DNA from: Kmv42 sp040757455
GTDB lineage: Bacteria > Nitrospirota > Thermodesulfovibrionia > Thermodesulfovibrionales > SM23-35
DNA: 23,016 nt
Direction of reading: 5' to 3'
Assembly: GCA_040757455.1 (NCBI GenBank)
Contig: JBFLXE010000029.1
Span: 1 to 23,016 of the forward strand
Shown here: positions 6,826 to 15,363 of the stretch, piece by piece
Layout: each line of letters starts with the position of its first letter
Position numbering within the stretch: the first letter of the stretch is position 1
Notes under the pieces: model-generated
Told to the model about the DNA's origin: nothing
What the model saw: only the letters and a program-made list of their open reading frames with translations
The model's database searches: none
Translations under genes and position numbers: made by a program

Positions 6826-8778
6826 TTATTCGCACTCCTCGCGCACTATTTTAAGCTTTTCATCGTCTATGCCAATATCTCTCAATATTTTTTTGGCGCG
6901 TTCCACATGCTTAAGTATCCAGTCTTCACAGCCCATGAAACGGCAGTCATGGTGCTCGCATTTATTGATTTGTACACCGGTGGAACCTGATTCAAATGGC
7001 TTCAGAAGCTGGTAAACATCTATCCGCGCCATACAGGGCTTGCCCACACCGTAAGTACCGGCCTTCTCCTCACGAGAACGACCGGCCTCATGGTACTGGC
7101 AATAGAACTCTATAGCGAATTTCTCCGGTGCCTCTCGCATTGCATTATCAAGAGCCTCTTTCAGTTTTCTCCTGCTTTCTTCTCTCGATTCCAGTTTCAC
7201 GTCGATGGCCGAGGCAGGACATTCAGCTGCGCATATCCCGCACGCCTGACACTGGCTTATATCAATCTTCGCTCTTTCTTCACCTGCTACAGGAACTCCG
7301 TAAGGACAGACCAGCACGCAATTAAAGCACGCGACACAATCTTCTGAAACGACCGCGCCAGAGCCGCAGTTCAAACACCGCTGAGCTTCTCTCACGGCCT
7401 GCTCCCGCGCGAAACCCAGGTTTACTTCCTCAAAACTTCTTATCCGCTCCTCAACCGAAAGAGCCGGCATCTTTTGTCTCACTGCCTTAACAACAAGGGT
7501 GACTATCCTCTCATCCAGAGGTCTCACTACAACCGGCTCTTCTATCTCCTTAGGCGGAAGATTGCGAAGATACCGATGAATAGAATCGGCAGCCCTCTTG
7601 CCCCATGCGATAGCCTGAACCACACTCATAGGTCCGCTCACGACATCTCCTCCGGCAAATACGCCTTTGATATTAGTCAGCCCTGATTCATCTTTCACCA
7701 CTATTTTCCCGCTCTTCCCGGAGATCAGTTCAATATCTCTTATCGCATCTGTTCTTGGCTCATATCCTATCGCGAGAATAACGGCGTCAGCTTTTATATC
7801 AAATTCAGAACCCTCAATTCGAACCAGACTGCCACGTTTAGACCCTTTTATTTCGTCCAATTGCATCTTTACGCACCGCACGCCTTCTACTCTTCCTCTT
7901 CCGAGAAATTCAATTGGTGCGGTCAGAAATTCGAATTTAACACCCTCGCTCTCCGCCTGCTCGACCTCTTCTTTCCCTGCGGGCATCTCCTTCATAGTCC
8001 GGCGGTAAACGATTGTCACGTTCTTAGAGCCGAGCCGGATGCATGTGCGTGCTGCATCTATCGCTGTATGTCCTCCGCCAATCACGACAATATTTTCGCC
8101 CAGATAAGGCCTCTGCCCCTGACTGATCTGTTTGAGAAACTCCACGGCAGTGATAATACCAGGCAATTCCACTCCCTTACATTTCGGATACAGACTTCTT
8201 TCGCTTCCCAGGGCCAAAAAGACAGCCTGATAATCTTTGAGAAGATCGTCAACTGAAAAATCGCGACCGAGAACCGCGCCTGTTTTTGCCTCTATACCCA
8301 TAGATAGAATATAATCTATATCGTCTTTCACAACACTTTTCGGGAGCCTGTATTCAGGTATGCCCCTGCTGAGCATTCCGCCCAGCTCATGCTGAGCCTC
8401 GAATACTGTAACCTTATATCCAAGCAACGCAAGATCATGGGCGGCTGTAAGTCCGGATGGTCCGCTGCCTACAACAGCGATCTTTTCATTATAATAGGGA
8501 CCGGAAAAACGAACCTTTTTTTCCGCACTCCTTGCTTCATCCGCTGCGAAACGTTTCAGAGCCCCTATTGCTACTGGTTCATCTACCTGTCCGCGACGGC
8601 ACGCAGACTCGCATACTCTCGTGCAGATCCTGCCGCAAACAGAGGGGAAAGGATTCACCTGACGGATTATTTTTATAGCACTCTGTATATCTCCTCTGGC
8701 AATCGCAGATACATAACCGCGCACGTCAGTGTGTATGGGACAGGCTGCCTGGCAAGGTGGCATCGCACTGATACTCAT
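6826..8778 (-). CDS. GltD-like flavin/NAD(P) oxidoreductase with ferredoxin and MvhD/FlpD-like domains
   Basis: The 650 residues hold four modules. Residues 1-80 are an N-terminal Fe-S helical domain (C9, C13, and C48/C52/C56/C60) as in glutamate synthase small subunit. Residues about 98-420 are the flavin/NAD(P) part: GSGPSG at 104-109 for FAD and IGGGHTAIDA further on for NAD(P), with VYRR after it. Residues about 470-540 carry CLNCG and two ferredoxin clusters (CVACFNCVLVCP, CQACGICAAECP). Residues about 550-650 resemble MvhD/FlpD (CMARIDV, KCEHHDCRFMGCEDW, VERAKKILRDIGI). MvhD normally passes electrons from hydrogenase to HdrA. Fused here to a pyridine-nucleotide oxidoreductase and placed just before metV, it could link NAD(P)H to the MetFV reductase. 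It is not glutamate synthase proper: no GltA is present. The ATG has AAGGAGG. Confidence 0.9.
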   Translation of the reverse strand: MSISAMPPCQAACPIHTDVRGYVSAIARGDIQSAIKIIRQVNPFPSVCGRICTRVCESACRRGQVDEPVAIGALKRFAADEARSAEKKVRFSGPYYNEKIAVVGSGPSGLTAAHDLALLGYKVTVFEAQHELGGMLSRGIPEYRLPKSVVKDDIDYILSMGIEAKTGAVLGRDFSVDDLLKDYQAVFLALGSERSLYPKCKGVELPGIITAVEFLKQISQGQRPYLGENIVVIGGGHTAIDAARTCIRLGSKNVTIVYRRTMKEMPAGKEEVEQAESEGVKFEFLTAPIEFLGRGRVEGVRCVKMQLDEIKGSKRGSLVRIEGSEFDIKADAVILAIGYEPRTDAIRDIELISGKSGKIVVKDESGLTNIKGVFAGGDVVSGPMSVVQAIAWGKRAADSIHRYLRNLPPKEIEEPVVVRPLDERIVTLVVKAVRQKMPALSVEERIRSFEEVNLGFAREQAVREAQRCLNCGSGAVVSEDCVACFNCVLVCPYGVPVAGEERAKIDISQCQACGICAAECPASAIDVKLESREESRRKLKEALDNAMREAPEKFAIEFYCQYHEAGRSREEKAGTYGVGKPCMARIDVYQLLKPFESGSTGVQINKCEHHDCRFMGCEDWILKHVERAKKILRDIGIDDEKLKIVREECE

Positions 8779-8795
8779 CGGAAGTCCTCCTTATA

Positions 8796-8826
8796 TATGT
8801 AAGAATGGCCTTTTAAGGGCTGTCAA
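8796..8826 (-). promoter_or_regulatory. Possible promoter ahead of the GltD/MvhD-like gene
   Basis: The 93-bp AT-rich gap after folD holds a perfect minus-strand TTGACA (8826-8821). The best -10 match, TACATA (8801-8796), is 19 bases away, longer than ideal, and transcription would start almost inside the ribosome site (8792-8786). It is a weak call. It would allow this gene and those below it to be expressed apart from folD. Confidence 0.3.
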
Positions 8827-8871
8827 GAAAACACTTTTAAATATATTATATTTTATTTTATTGAAAAACTG

Positions 8872-9747
8872 CTAAATATCAGTGATGCCCGCCTGCATCT
8901 TTGCTGCTTGAACGGTATTATACATTAGCATAGTTATTGTCATAGGGCCGACACCCCCAGGTACTGGAGTAATCGCTCTCGCCTTCTCTTTCACTGCATC
9001 GAAATCCACGTCACCGACTAATCCAGTCTCCAGCCTGTTCACTCCCACGTCAATCACAACAACACCCTCTTTCACCATATCATCCGTGATTGTCTTTGGT
9101 TTCCCGGCAGCAACGACAAGTATATCAGCCCTTCTGGTGTGAGAGGCAAGATCTTTAGTCCCCGTATGACAAACTGTTACCGTTGCATTTCCACCATTCC
9201 TTTTCTGCATGAGCAAGTTTGCAATTGGCTTTCCGACGATATTACTTCTCCCCACTACAACAACGTCTGCGCCGTCGGTCTGGACTCCGCTCCTGATCAG
9301 AAGCTCGAGAATTCCGTGCGGTGTGCAGGGAAGAAAACAGGGCTCGCCGATTACCATTTTTCCTACGTTCACAGGATGAAACCCATCAACGTCTTTATTC
9401 GGATCGATCGCGTAGAGGACTTTTGATGAATTTATATGTTTAGGTAAGGGCAGCTGAACAAGTATTCCGCTGATTTTGCCGTCTTTGTTGAGCTTCTCAA
9501 TACGGGCCAGGAGGTCAGCCTCGGTTGTTTCAGCCGGCAGGTCATTTCTTTCAGAATATAAGTTAAGTTCTTTACATGCCTTTTCCTTGGCACCCACATA
9601 TACCTTCGAAGCTTCATCTTCACCCACCAGCACGGTCGTTAGTCCGGGCACAACATTATATTTTTCTTTCAACAGAGCTATTTCTCTCTTTAATTCTTCC
9701 TTAATCTGTTTCGCTATCTCAGTACCTTTTATTAAGGTTGCCGCCAT
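8872..9747 (-). CDS. folD: Bifunctional methylene-THF dehydrogenase / methenyl-THF cyclohydrolase
   Basis: It interconverts formyl-, methenyl- and methylene-THF, the middle of the Wood-Ljungdahl methyl branch. From ATG 9747 (after TAAGGAGGGA) the protein has 291 residues, the normal size; a longer open frame upstream runs through folE and is not coding. Motifs in order: YVGAKEKAC with the catalytic Lys, GILVQLPLP, KDVDGFHPVNVG, PCTPHGILELL, VVVGRSNIVGKP (NADP site), and ITPVPGGVGPMT. All key positions are present. It follows folE by 80 bases in the same direction. Confidence 0.96.
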   Translation of the reverse strand: MAATLIKGTEIAKQIKEELKREIALLKEKYNVVPGLTTVLVGEDEASKVYVGAKEKACKELNLYSERNDLPAETTEADLLARIEKLNKDGKISGILVQLPLPKHINSSKVLYAIDPNKDVDGFHPVNVGKMVIGEPCFLPCTPHGILELLIRSGVQTDGADVVVVGRSNIVGKPIANLLMQKRNGGNATVTVCHTGTKDLASHTRRADILVVAAGKPKTITDDMVKEGVVVIDVGVNRLETGLVGDVDFDAVKEKARAITPVPGGVGPMTITMLMYNTVQAAKMQAGITDI

Positions 9748-9827
9748 AGATCCCTCCTTATTAATGTAGTTCATAAGTAACTCGGCGCAAACAGTGCCTG
9801 CCCAAATTGACTTCGAGAAAGGCGATG

Positions 9828-10391
9828 CTATTCCCTTCTCTTGATAAGCTCCAGTAATTCTTCCCGTGTGGACTGCTTTGTCCTGAATATCCCCCTCACC
9901 GCGGATGTAACCGTTCTGGTACCCGGCTTCTTTACACCTCTCATGCTGATGCAGAGATGTTCGGCATCTATGATGACCATAGCACCTTTTGGCTTTATCC
10001 TGTCCATGATCAGGTCGGCCAGTTGTGTTGTCAGACGTTCCTGCACCTGGAGCCTTTTTGCAAGGACTTCGACCGCCTTCGCAAGTTCGCTCAGCCCCAC
10101 GATCTTCCCGCCTGAAGGGATATATGCAACATGGGCCTTTCCCACAAAAGGAATCAGGTGATGTTCGCACATGGAATAGAAAGGGATGTCCTTCAACATG
10201 ACCATTTCGTCGTGGCTTTCGCCCTCGATCGATTTGAGAAGTTCTTCAGTGGGAGTTTTCAGGCCGCTGAATATCTCTTCATACATTCTCGCAACACGTT
10301 CGGGGGTTTCCTTAAGGCCGGGTCTCTCAGGATCCTCTCCAATAGCCTCGATAATAAGTTTCACAGCCTTCTCTATCTTCTTTAAATCCAT
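9828..10391 (-). CDS. folE: GTP cyclohydrolase I
   Basis: It turns GTP into 7,8-dihydroneopterin triphosphate, the first step of tetrahydrofolate (and pterin) synthesis. The protein has 187 residues. The zinc site is complete: SMCEHHLIPF supplies Cys and His and HLCISMRG supplies the second Cys. Other family marks are RPGLKETPERVARMY, VGLSELAKAVEVLAKR, QERLT and TRTVTSAVRG. The start lies 34 bases after the monophosphatase gene. It supplies cofactor for the folate-dependent neighbours. Confidence 0.96.
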   Translation of the reverse strand: MDLKKIEKAVKLIIEAIGEDPERPGLKETPERVARMYEEIFSGLKTPTEELLKSIEGESHDEMVMLKDIPFYSMCEHHLIPFVGKAHVAYIPSGGKIVGLSELAKAVEVLAKRLQVQERLTTQLADLIMDRIKPKGAMVIIDAEHLCISMRGVKKPGTRTVTSAVRGIFRTKQSTREELLELIKRRE

Positions 10392-10425
10392 GCTTTTGGT
10401 ACAGGCTTAAGGTATGGGTATTGTA

Positions 10426-11241
10426 TCATTTGTTTATGATTCCTTCAAATACTTCTTTTATCTCACGGAGTACGCTTCCATGAATGAACGGGTTGCCAGC
10501 CACTACATTTCCAGTAGACAAAAAGTCCCTGCCTCCGCCAAAATCAGTAATAATTCCTCCAGCTTCCTTTATTAGTATCTCGCCTGCTGCGATGTCCCAG
10601 GCACTGAGACCTATCTCGAAAAAACCTTCGCACCTGCCACAGGCAACATAGGCAAGGTCAAGAGCCGCAGAGCCTGCCCTTCTAAGATCGCTGGCCTTAA
10701 CAAAAATGTTCCTGAAGGCTTTTAGATAGCTGTCTATGAATTCCTTTTTGCGGAAAGGAAATCCTGTAGTGATGAGGCTGTATCCCATATCCCTGATCGC
10801 AGATGCATGTATTGGCCGACCATTCAAGAACGCTCCTTTCCCTTTTTCCGCAACAAATAGCTCCTTCTTGAAGGGATCATTGATTACGCCAAGAATTACC
10901 TCGCCTTTATACTCCAGAGCTATGGACACTGAAAAGACCGGGAATTGATGGATATAATTTGTTGTGCCATCAAGTGGATCTATAATCCACCGATATCCTT
11001 CCGGTTGCGCTTCTTTAGCAGATTCCTCTGCAAGGATGTGATGATCAGGGAATTTTTCCCGGATCGTTTTTATTATGAGGCTTTCTGATTCCTTATCAAC
11101 GCGCGTAACAAAATCTGCCGCTCTTTTGATGCCTATGTCTTCTTTAGAGATCTTCCCGAGATTATCGAGTGTAAACTCGCCTGAAAATTTTGCAGCCTTG
11201 ATAGCGACATTGAGAAAATCCTTTTCATCATCAAAGAGCAT
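10426..11241 (-). CDS. Inositol monophosphatase family protein
   Basis: This is a Mg2+-dependent phosphatase of the SuhB/IMPase/CysQ superfamily. The 271 residues show the metal-binding ILAEES, RWIIDPLDGTTNYIH (motif WxIDPLDGTxNF) and LSAWDIAAGEILIKEAGG. All three metal-site acids are present. Substrate cannot be fixed from sequence: myo-inositol-1-phosphate, fructose-1,6-bisphosphate and 3'-phosphoadenosine phosphate are all possible. It begins 3 bases after the cyclo-ligase stop and has no strong Shine-Dalgarno, so coupling to that gene is likely. Confidence 0.9.
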   Translation of the reverse strand: MLFDDEKDFLNVAIKAAKFSGEFTLDNLGKISKEDIGIKRAADFVTRVDKESESLIIKTIREKFPDHHILAEESAKEAQPEGYRWIIDPLDGTTNYIHQFPVFSVSIALEYKGEVILGVINDPFKKELFVAEKGKGAFLNGRPIHASAIRDMGYSLITTGFPFRKKEFIDSYLKAFRNIFVKASDLRRAGSAALDLAYVACGRCEGFFEIGLSAWDIAAGEILIKEAGGIITDFGGGRDFLSTGNVVAGNPFIHGSVLREIKEVFEGIINK

Positions 11242-11244
11242 GAT

Positions 11245-11829
11245 TTATTGTCTATGTATCTTTATCACCCTTTTATCAGTAACAATAATATCCACTTTTA
11301 TATCATGAATTTCAGAAGGAACTGAATCCACAAGTTGTTCTTCATATGCCAGGGCAATAACACTTATTTTTGCAGGCATTCTCGACAAGAGGCCATCATA
11401 ATAACCTCCTCCGTATCCAATCCTGTTTCCTGAACTATCAAATGCAACACCCGGTACAATAATGAGATCCATATCATTGAGGTTCCTTGATCTCTCTTTT
11501 GATCGGAAAGGCTCCATAATTCCCGCGTATCCAGGGGATAATTCGCCCTTATCCCGGATTTCGTATAATTCAAGCTCGTGCCTGTCCCTGTTCACCCTCG
11601 GAAGTACCACCCTTTTGCCAGCCTTAAGAGCTTCTTCAATTATACTGGACGTACTGACTTCTGATCTGAATGAGGCATAAATCAGTATGTTCTTCGAAAG
11701 AACAAATTCAGGAAGGTTGAGGATATTCAGCTTGATACGGTTATCTTTTATGAGTCTCTCGGTGTTGGGTATCCCGTCACGCTTTTTGAGCACCTCCTCC
11801 CTTATGGTCTTTTTCATTACACTGTTCAC
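11245..11829 (-). CDS. 5-formyltetrahydrofolate cyclo-ligase
   Basis: This ATP-dependent enzyme converts 5-formyl-THF back to 5,10-methenyl-THF, rescuing folate from a dead-end form. The 194 residues begin with the usual basic helix (MKKTIREEVLKKRD). The signature VPGVAFDSSGNRIGYGGGYYD, which contains the ATP/folate loop, is complete, and DIIVTDKRVI closes the fold. The start is taken as GTG 11829, overlapping the antiporter stop by 4 bases (GTGA); ATG 11817 is an equally possible start. It fits the one-carbon theme of the run. Confidence 0.93.
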   Translation of the reverse strand: MNSVMKKTIREEVLKKRDGIPNTERLIKDNRIKLNILNLPEFVLSKNILIYASFRSEVSTSSIIEEALKAGKRVVLPRVNRDRHELELYEIRDKGELSPGYAGIMEPFRSKERSRNLNDMDLIIVPGVAFDSSGNRIGYGGGYYDGLLSRMPAKISVIALAYEEQLVDSVPSEIHDIKVDIIVTDKRVIKIHRQ

Positions 11830-12839
11830 TTGATTAACACTATTGCATATATGAGGTAAAGGCCTCCGCCTAAAAGCATGGTGAAAGGCGAAAGTCTTTT
11901 TCTAAAAATTAGTTCCATTAAAATGATCAACGATGACGTAAGAGCTATAACGGCAGAAAAAAAGGCCATGCCCGTAATTCTCCACTCGGTGAATAAAAGG
12001 CCCACCGAGACGGGAAAAGTCGATTGGAAGACCATGGCACCGGTAATGTTTCCCACAGCAAGCGTGTCCCTTCCCTTCCATGTCCAGGTGATACTGTTGA
12101 ATTTTTCCGGGAGTTCAGTCGCAACAGGCGCAAGCATCAGGGCAAAAAGGAGTGGACTCATACCGAACCTTATTGAAATTTGTTCGAGATACTCAACAAA
12201 AGTGTGGGCGCCCATTATCATAACGAATAGCGCCCCCACAACCTGAATCAGCATGACCACAAAATTAGGGCTCTCGGCAGAGCTCACTTTCATACTCGTC
12301 ATGAGTCTCCAGAGATACATCCCTTCAGAGAATTCTATGCCTGCGCTCTCACATCTGAAAGTCCTGTAAGCATAAAAAACATAGCCGAACATCAGGATAA
12401 TTGCTATTGGCACTGATAATATGCCCCCTGATATGATCGGCAACATTACCGCCATGGAATACATGGGCAAGAAGAATATCAAATCTCTCCTGGTCGTTCG
12501 GGCTTCAACCTTCATCTCCAGCTTACGCTTCCTTTTTGCAAATGAGGCGAGTACAGTCAAACCAACAAGGAAAAAAGCAACTGTAGACAGCATGAAGGGA
12601 GCACCCAGTATGGCTCCCACACCAATTTCCTTGGCGGACTCACCTTTATAAAAAAAAATTGCTACGATCGGCAGTATCGTCTCTGGAAGTGCCGTGCCAA
12701 CGGCAGCAAGGAGGCTTCCCACAACCGCCTGCGAAAGGCAAAATCTCTTTCCAAAGGCCTCTATTCCATTCGTAAAACCTTCGGCCGCTATGAGAATCAG
12801 TATTAGACCTAAAAGGAGAAAAAAAAATTCAGAAATCAT
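11826..12839 (-). CDS. Sodium/calcium exchanger (CaCA) family antiporter
   Basis: This integral membrane protein of 337 residues has about ten hydrophobic segments in two halves. The two inverted alpha repeats are clear: GSLLAAVGTALPETILPIVA at about residues 41-60 and LMLAPVATELPEKFNSI at about 238-254, each with the ion-site P-E. A basic cytoplasmic stretch (KRKRKLEMKVEARTTRRD) separates the halves. It should exchange Na+ or H+ for Ca2+ or a similar cation; the ion pair is not readable. Its ATG overlaps the stress-protein stop by one base and its stop overlaps the cyclo-ligase GTG, so it is firmly inside the operon. Confidence 0.88.
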   Translation of the reverse strand: MISEFFFLLLGLILILIAAEGFTNGIEAFGKRFCLSQAVVGSLLAAVGTALPETILPIVAIFFYKGESAKEIGVGAILGAPFMLSTVAFFLVGLTVLASFAKRKRKLEMKVEARTTRRDLIFFLPMYSMAVMLPIISGGILSVPIAIILMFGYVFYAYRTFRCESAGIEFSEGMYLWRLMTSMKVSSAESPNFVVMLIQVVGALFVMIMGAHTFVEYLEQISIRFGMSPLLFALMLAPVATELPEKFNSITWTWKGRDTLAVGNITGAMVFQSTFPVSVGLLFTEWRITGMAFFSAVIALTSSLIILMELIFRKRLSPFTMLLGGGLYLIYAIVLIK

Positions 12840-13690
12840 CAGTGAATGACGAATACCGGGCAGGCCGATGTTTTAAGAACAGCGTCTGTAGTGCTTCCTA
12901 TGAGCATTTCTTTTATACGCCCGATGCCACGCGCTCCTATTACTATAAGGTCAACATCTTCCTTCCTGGCATATGAAACAATCACCTTATCAGGCTCACC
13001 CTCTTCAATCACTCCCTCACCAATTATTCCAAACTTATTTAGAAAATTCAACATAGTTAGTCTGAATTCTTCAAGTAATTGTTTAAGTATTTCTTGCCCC
13101 TTTCCACTTTTTGCTATCATCTTCGTAATCATTTCTCCATGGATGACATGTAAGACATGAAGTTTACAGGAAAACTGGTCCGCTAATTCCTTGGCTGCCT
13201 CCAGTGCCCTGCCAGATATGTCAGAAAAGTCAACAGGACAGAGAATCCTTCTGATATTTGTCGACTTGTATGCAGCCTCGGCCTTTTCACCCCTCACCAC
13301 AAGCATGGGTATCCGAAGACTCTTAATTAATTTTTCGGAACTGCTCCTCCTCAAGGCATGCCGCCTAAAGCCGAGAATGATCATATCGGATTTCGTCCGC
13401 TGCATCGCCAAGTCGAAGGATTCATGCAGTCTTCCCATAATTACTTCTGTCCTTACTTTGATATCGCTGCAACGCAATTTCTCCTTTAATGGCAAGAATT
13501 TTTCTTCGGCAGCCTTTTTTTCTTCTTCAAAATAAGGAGCGAGATAGGCTGGAGGTGTGACAAGGTAATCAACTACGTAGAGGAGATGCAGGGAAGCGTC
13601 CATAGTCGCTGCAAAGAAGGATGAGTATGCAATGACCGAATCAGTTGCCGGTCCGAAATCCACACCAACGAGGATTTTGTTTGTCTTCAT
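12839..13690 (-). CDS. Tandem universal stress protein (two Usp domains)
   Basis: The protein has 283 residues with two Usp domains, about 1-135 and 147-283. The first starts KILVGVDFGPATDSV and ends PMLVVRG but lacks the ATP loop (GFRRHALRRSSSEKLI). The second starts RILCPVDFSDIS and has the complete ATP-binding pattern G-x2-G-x9-G-S (GARGIGRIKEMLIGST). So only the second domain is predicted to bind nucleotide. It lies 4 bases after cooC and overlaps the antiporter start. Usp proteins often sit beside transporters and may modulate them; that role here is an inference. Confidence 0.9.
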   Translation of the reverse strand: MKTNKILVGVDFGPATDSVIAYSSFFAATMDASLHLLYVVDYLVTPPAYLAPYFEEEKKAAEEKFLPLKEKLRCSDIKVRTEVIMGRLHESFDLAMQRTKSDMIILGFRRHALRRSSSEKLIKSLRIPMLVVRGEKAEAAYKSTNIRRILCPVDFSDISGRALEAAKELADQFSCKLHVLHVIHGEMITKMIAKSGKGQEILKQLLEEFRLTMLNFLNKFGIIGEGVIEEGEPDKVIVSYARKEDVDLIVIGARGIGRIKEMLIGSTTDAVLKTSACPVFVIH

Positions 13691-13694
13691 CGAA

Positions 13695-14471
13695 CTAATT
13701 CAGGAACTTTTCTATCTTTATCTTGAGCTCCCGCACTTCTTCTACTGTACCAGGCGCATAAATATAAGGAGAAGCACCTTTAATGTCGGCCTCCATGACT
13801 GAATGATTGAATCTTATCGATCCCACAAGTTCCATATTACCGAGATGTCCTTTGAGAAAATTCACATCTTCCTCACCTCTCACTTTATTGGCGACAATGA
13901 AGACCTTTTTAATTCCGAGTTTAACGGCCATTTCTGAAACGGTCATGGCTGTTTGAATGCTTCTCTGACCCGGCTCGACAACAACGATAAAGGCATCAAC
14001 GGACTCAGCGGTTCCTCTTGTGAGATGCTCAATGCCTGCTTCCATATCAACAATAACAACTTCACTTCTCTCTACAAGAAGATGTTTAAGAAGGCTCCTC
14101 AACAGCACATTTTCCGGACAGTAGCAGCCCGACCCCGCGGCCTTTATTCCTCCAATAGTGAGAAGCGTTATTCCATCAACCCTGTATCCGACTCCTTCGG
14201 GCAAGTCATCAACCTTCGGATTAAGCTTAAATATCCCGCCCATTCCGCCAGGCCTTGCTCCGGTTCTTTCTTCTATCAGCCCCTCCTTATCTGCAAGCGG
14301 CTTTATTCTCCCTGCCTCTTCTTTCGGGATGCCAAGGGCAGACGCGAGGTTTGCATCTGGATCTGCATCAACTGCGATCACCCGCTTCCCCTCTTCAGCA
14401 AAGAGATAACCGAGTATTGCAGCGAGTGTCGTTTTGCCCACTCCACCTTTTCCAGTTATTGCAATTTTCAT
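13695..14471 (-). CDS. cooC: CooC-type CO dehydrogenase nickel-insertion ATPase
   Basis: This SIMIBI/MinD-type ATPase helps load nickel into the C-cluster of carbon monoxide dehydrogenase. The 258 residues start with a deviant Walker A, GKGGVGKTT (residues 8-16), then VIAVDADPDANLA, and carry GSGCYCPEN with the CxC metal site (C116, C118) that marks CooC at the dimer interface. VVIVDMEAGIEHLTRGT forms the switch II region. No CODH/ACS subunit is in the window, so the client must be encoded elsewhere. The ATG has AAGGA at a suitable distance and a TATAAT about 30 bases upstream, so this may be the first gene of the 14 kb C1 run. Confidence 0.92.
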   Translation of the reverse strand: MKIAITGKGGVGKTTLAAILGYLFAEEGKRVIAVDADPDANLASALGIPKEEAGRIKPLADKEGLIEERTGARPGGMGGIFKLNPKVDDLPEGVGYRVDGITLLTIGGIKAAGSGCYCPENVLLRSLLKHLLVERSEVVIVDMEAGIEHLTRGTAESVDAFIVVVEPGQRSIQTAMTVSEMAVKLGIKKVFIVANKVRGEEDVNFLKGHLGNMELVGSIRFNHSVMEADIKGASPYIYAPGTVEEVRELKIKIEKFLN

Positions 14472-14502
14472 TCTATAAATTCCTTACTGATTGTTCTTTT
14501 TT

Positions 14503-14508
14503 ATTATA
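14503..14508 (-). promoter_or_regulatory. -10 element upstream of cooC
   Basis: A perfect minus-strand TATAAT sits 31 bases ahead of the cooC ATG, followed by an A-rich leader and AAGGA. No convincing -35 is found at 16-18 bases. It could start the cooC-to-pilZ transcript. Confidence 0.4.
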
Positions 14509-14537
14509 TCCTTTTTTTTCTCTCTGATTCCGACCTG

Positions 14538-14634
14538 CTTGCCCGCCGTCCCTTTGGAGGATCCGGTTACCCCGGCGACTCATACGGAAACCATTTTCCA
14601 GTTACCCCATCTGTCATTCCGGCTTGGCCGGAAT
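14538..14634. repeat. Dispersed palindromic repeat between hisB and cooC
   Basis: This gap holds two pieces also seen at 21951-22057: a stretch starting GCTTGCCCGCCGTCC (14538 on; 21964 on) and TGTCATTCCGGCTTG (14612; 21951). It contains a tight hairpin, ATTCCGGC (14616-14623) pairing with GCCGGAAT (14627-14634) over a 3-base loop. No ORF was credible. It separates the his genes from cooC and may end hisCB transcription, though no U-run follows. Confidence 0.5.
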
Positions 14635-14679
14635 CCTTCCCAAAAGCTTCTCGTATGAATCCTTGAATGTCGGCGAGAA

Positions 14680-15267
14680 TCATAATACCTTTTTGGTGGA
14701 TAGGATTCCCTTAATCCGGGGATCAATCGTGACCGCCTGTCTCAGAGCTCTCCCAAAAGCCTTGTATATAGCCTCAATTATGTGATGGGTATTTCTACCA
14801 TAAGGCGAGACAATATGCAATGTTATGGCGCAATTACTAACAAAAGCCTGAAAAAAATCTTCGATCAGGTCCACGTCGAAACTCTTAATCTTTCTCTTTT
14901 TAGGAAATTCGACCTTGTAGACAAGGTAAGGCCTGCCGCTGATATCAAGGCTCACTAACGCAATGGCTTCATCCATCGGCACTGACGCCTGGCCGTAGCG
15001 TGAAATGCCCTTCATATCACCCAGGGCCTTCCTGACAGCTTGTCCCAGCACTATACCCACATCCTCAATGGTGTGGTGAAAATCAACCTCTATATCTCCC
15101 CTGGCTTTTATATCTACATCAAAGAGACCATGTTTGCACATCAGAGACAGCATATGGTCAAGGAAAGGTACCGAGGTGTCCACAGAATACTTGCCACCTC
15201 CATCAAGATTCAGCACTACTCTTATGTTTGTTTCACTCGTCTTTCTTTCCACCTTGGCCTTCCTCAT
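14680..15267 (-). CDS. hisB: Imidazoleglycerol-phosphate dehydratase
   Basis: It carries out the sixth step of histidine synthesis, dehydrating imidazole glycerol phosphate at a di-manganese site. The 195 residues are the monofunctional length. Metal-ligand motifs are all present: FLDHML, FHHTIEDVGI, MDEA, and NTHHIIEA near the end. The start ATG has GAGGAGAAT upstream. It follows hisC by 96 bases in the same direction. The other his genes are not here: the next gene downstream is cooC after a repeat-bearing gap. Confidence 0.96.
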   Translation of the reverse strand: MRKAKVERKTSETNIRVVLNLDGGGKYSVDTSVPFLDHMLSLMCKHGLFDVDIKARGDIEVDFHHTIEDVGIVLGQAVRKALGDMKGISRYGQASVPMDEAIALVSLDISGRPYLVYKVEFPKKRKIKSFDVDLIEDFFQAFVSNCAITLHIVSPYGRNTHHIIEAIYKAFGRALRQAVTIDPRIKGILSTKKVL

Positions 15268-15363
15268 GATATTCTCCTCAATGCTTTCGTTTTACAAAAT
15301 TTATTGTCGCCCCAATTATGCGAAAATATGGCCGAATGCCAAAGAAACACAACCACGACACTT

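Noticed and set aside
9748..10170. Long N-terminal extension of folD overlapping folE on the same strand
   Set aside because: The added 141 residues are folE read in another frame with no family resemblance. ATG 9747 has a strong ribosome site and gives the normal FolD length.
13953..14666. 237-codon plus-strand ORF opposite cooC running into the repeat
   Set aside because: It is antisense to a well-conserved ATPase, and its end is made of repeat sequence; composition looks non-coding.
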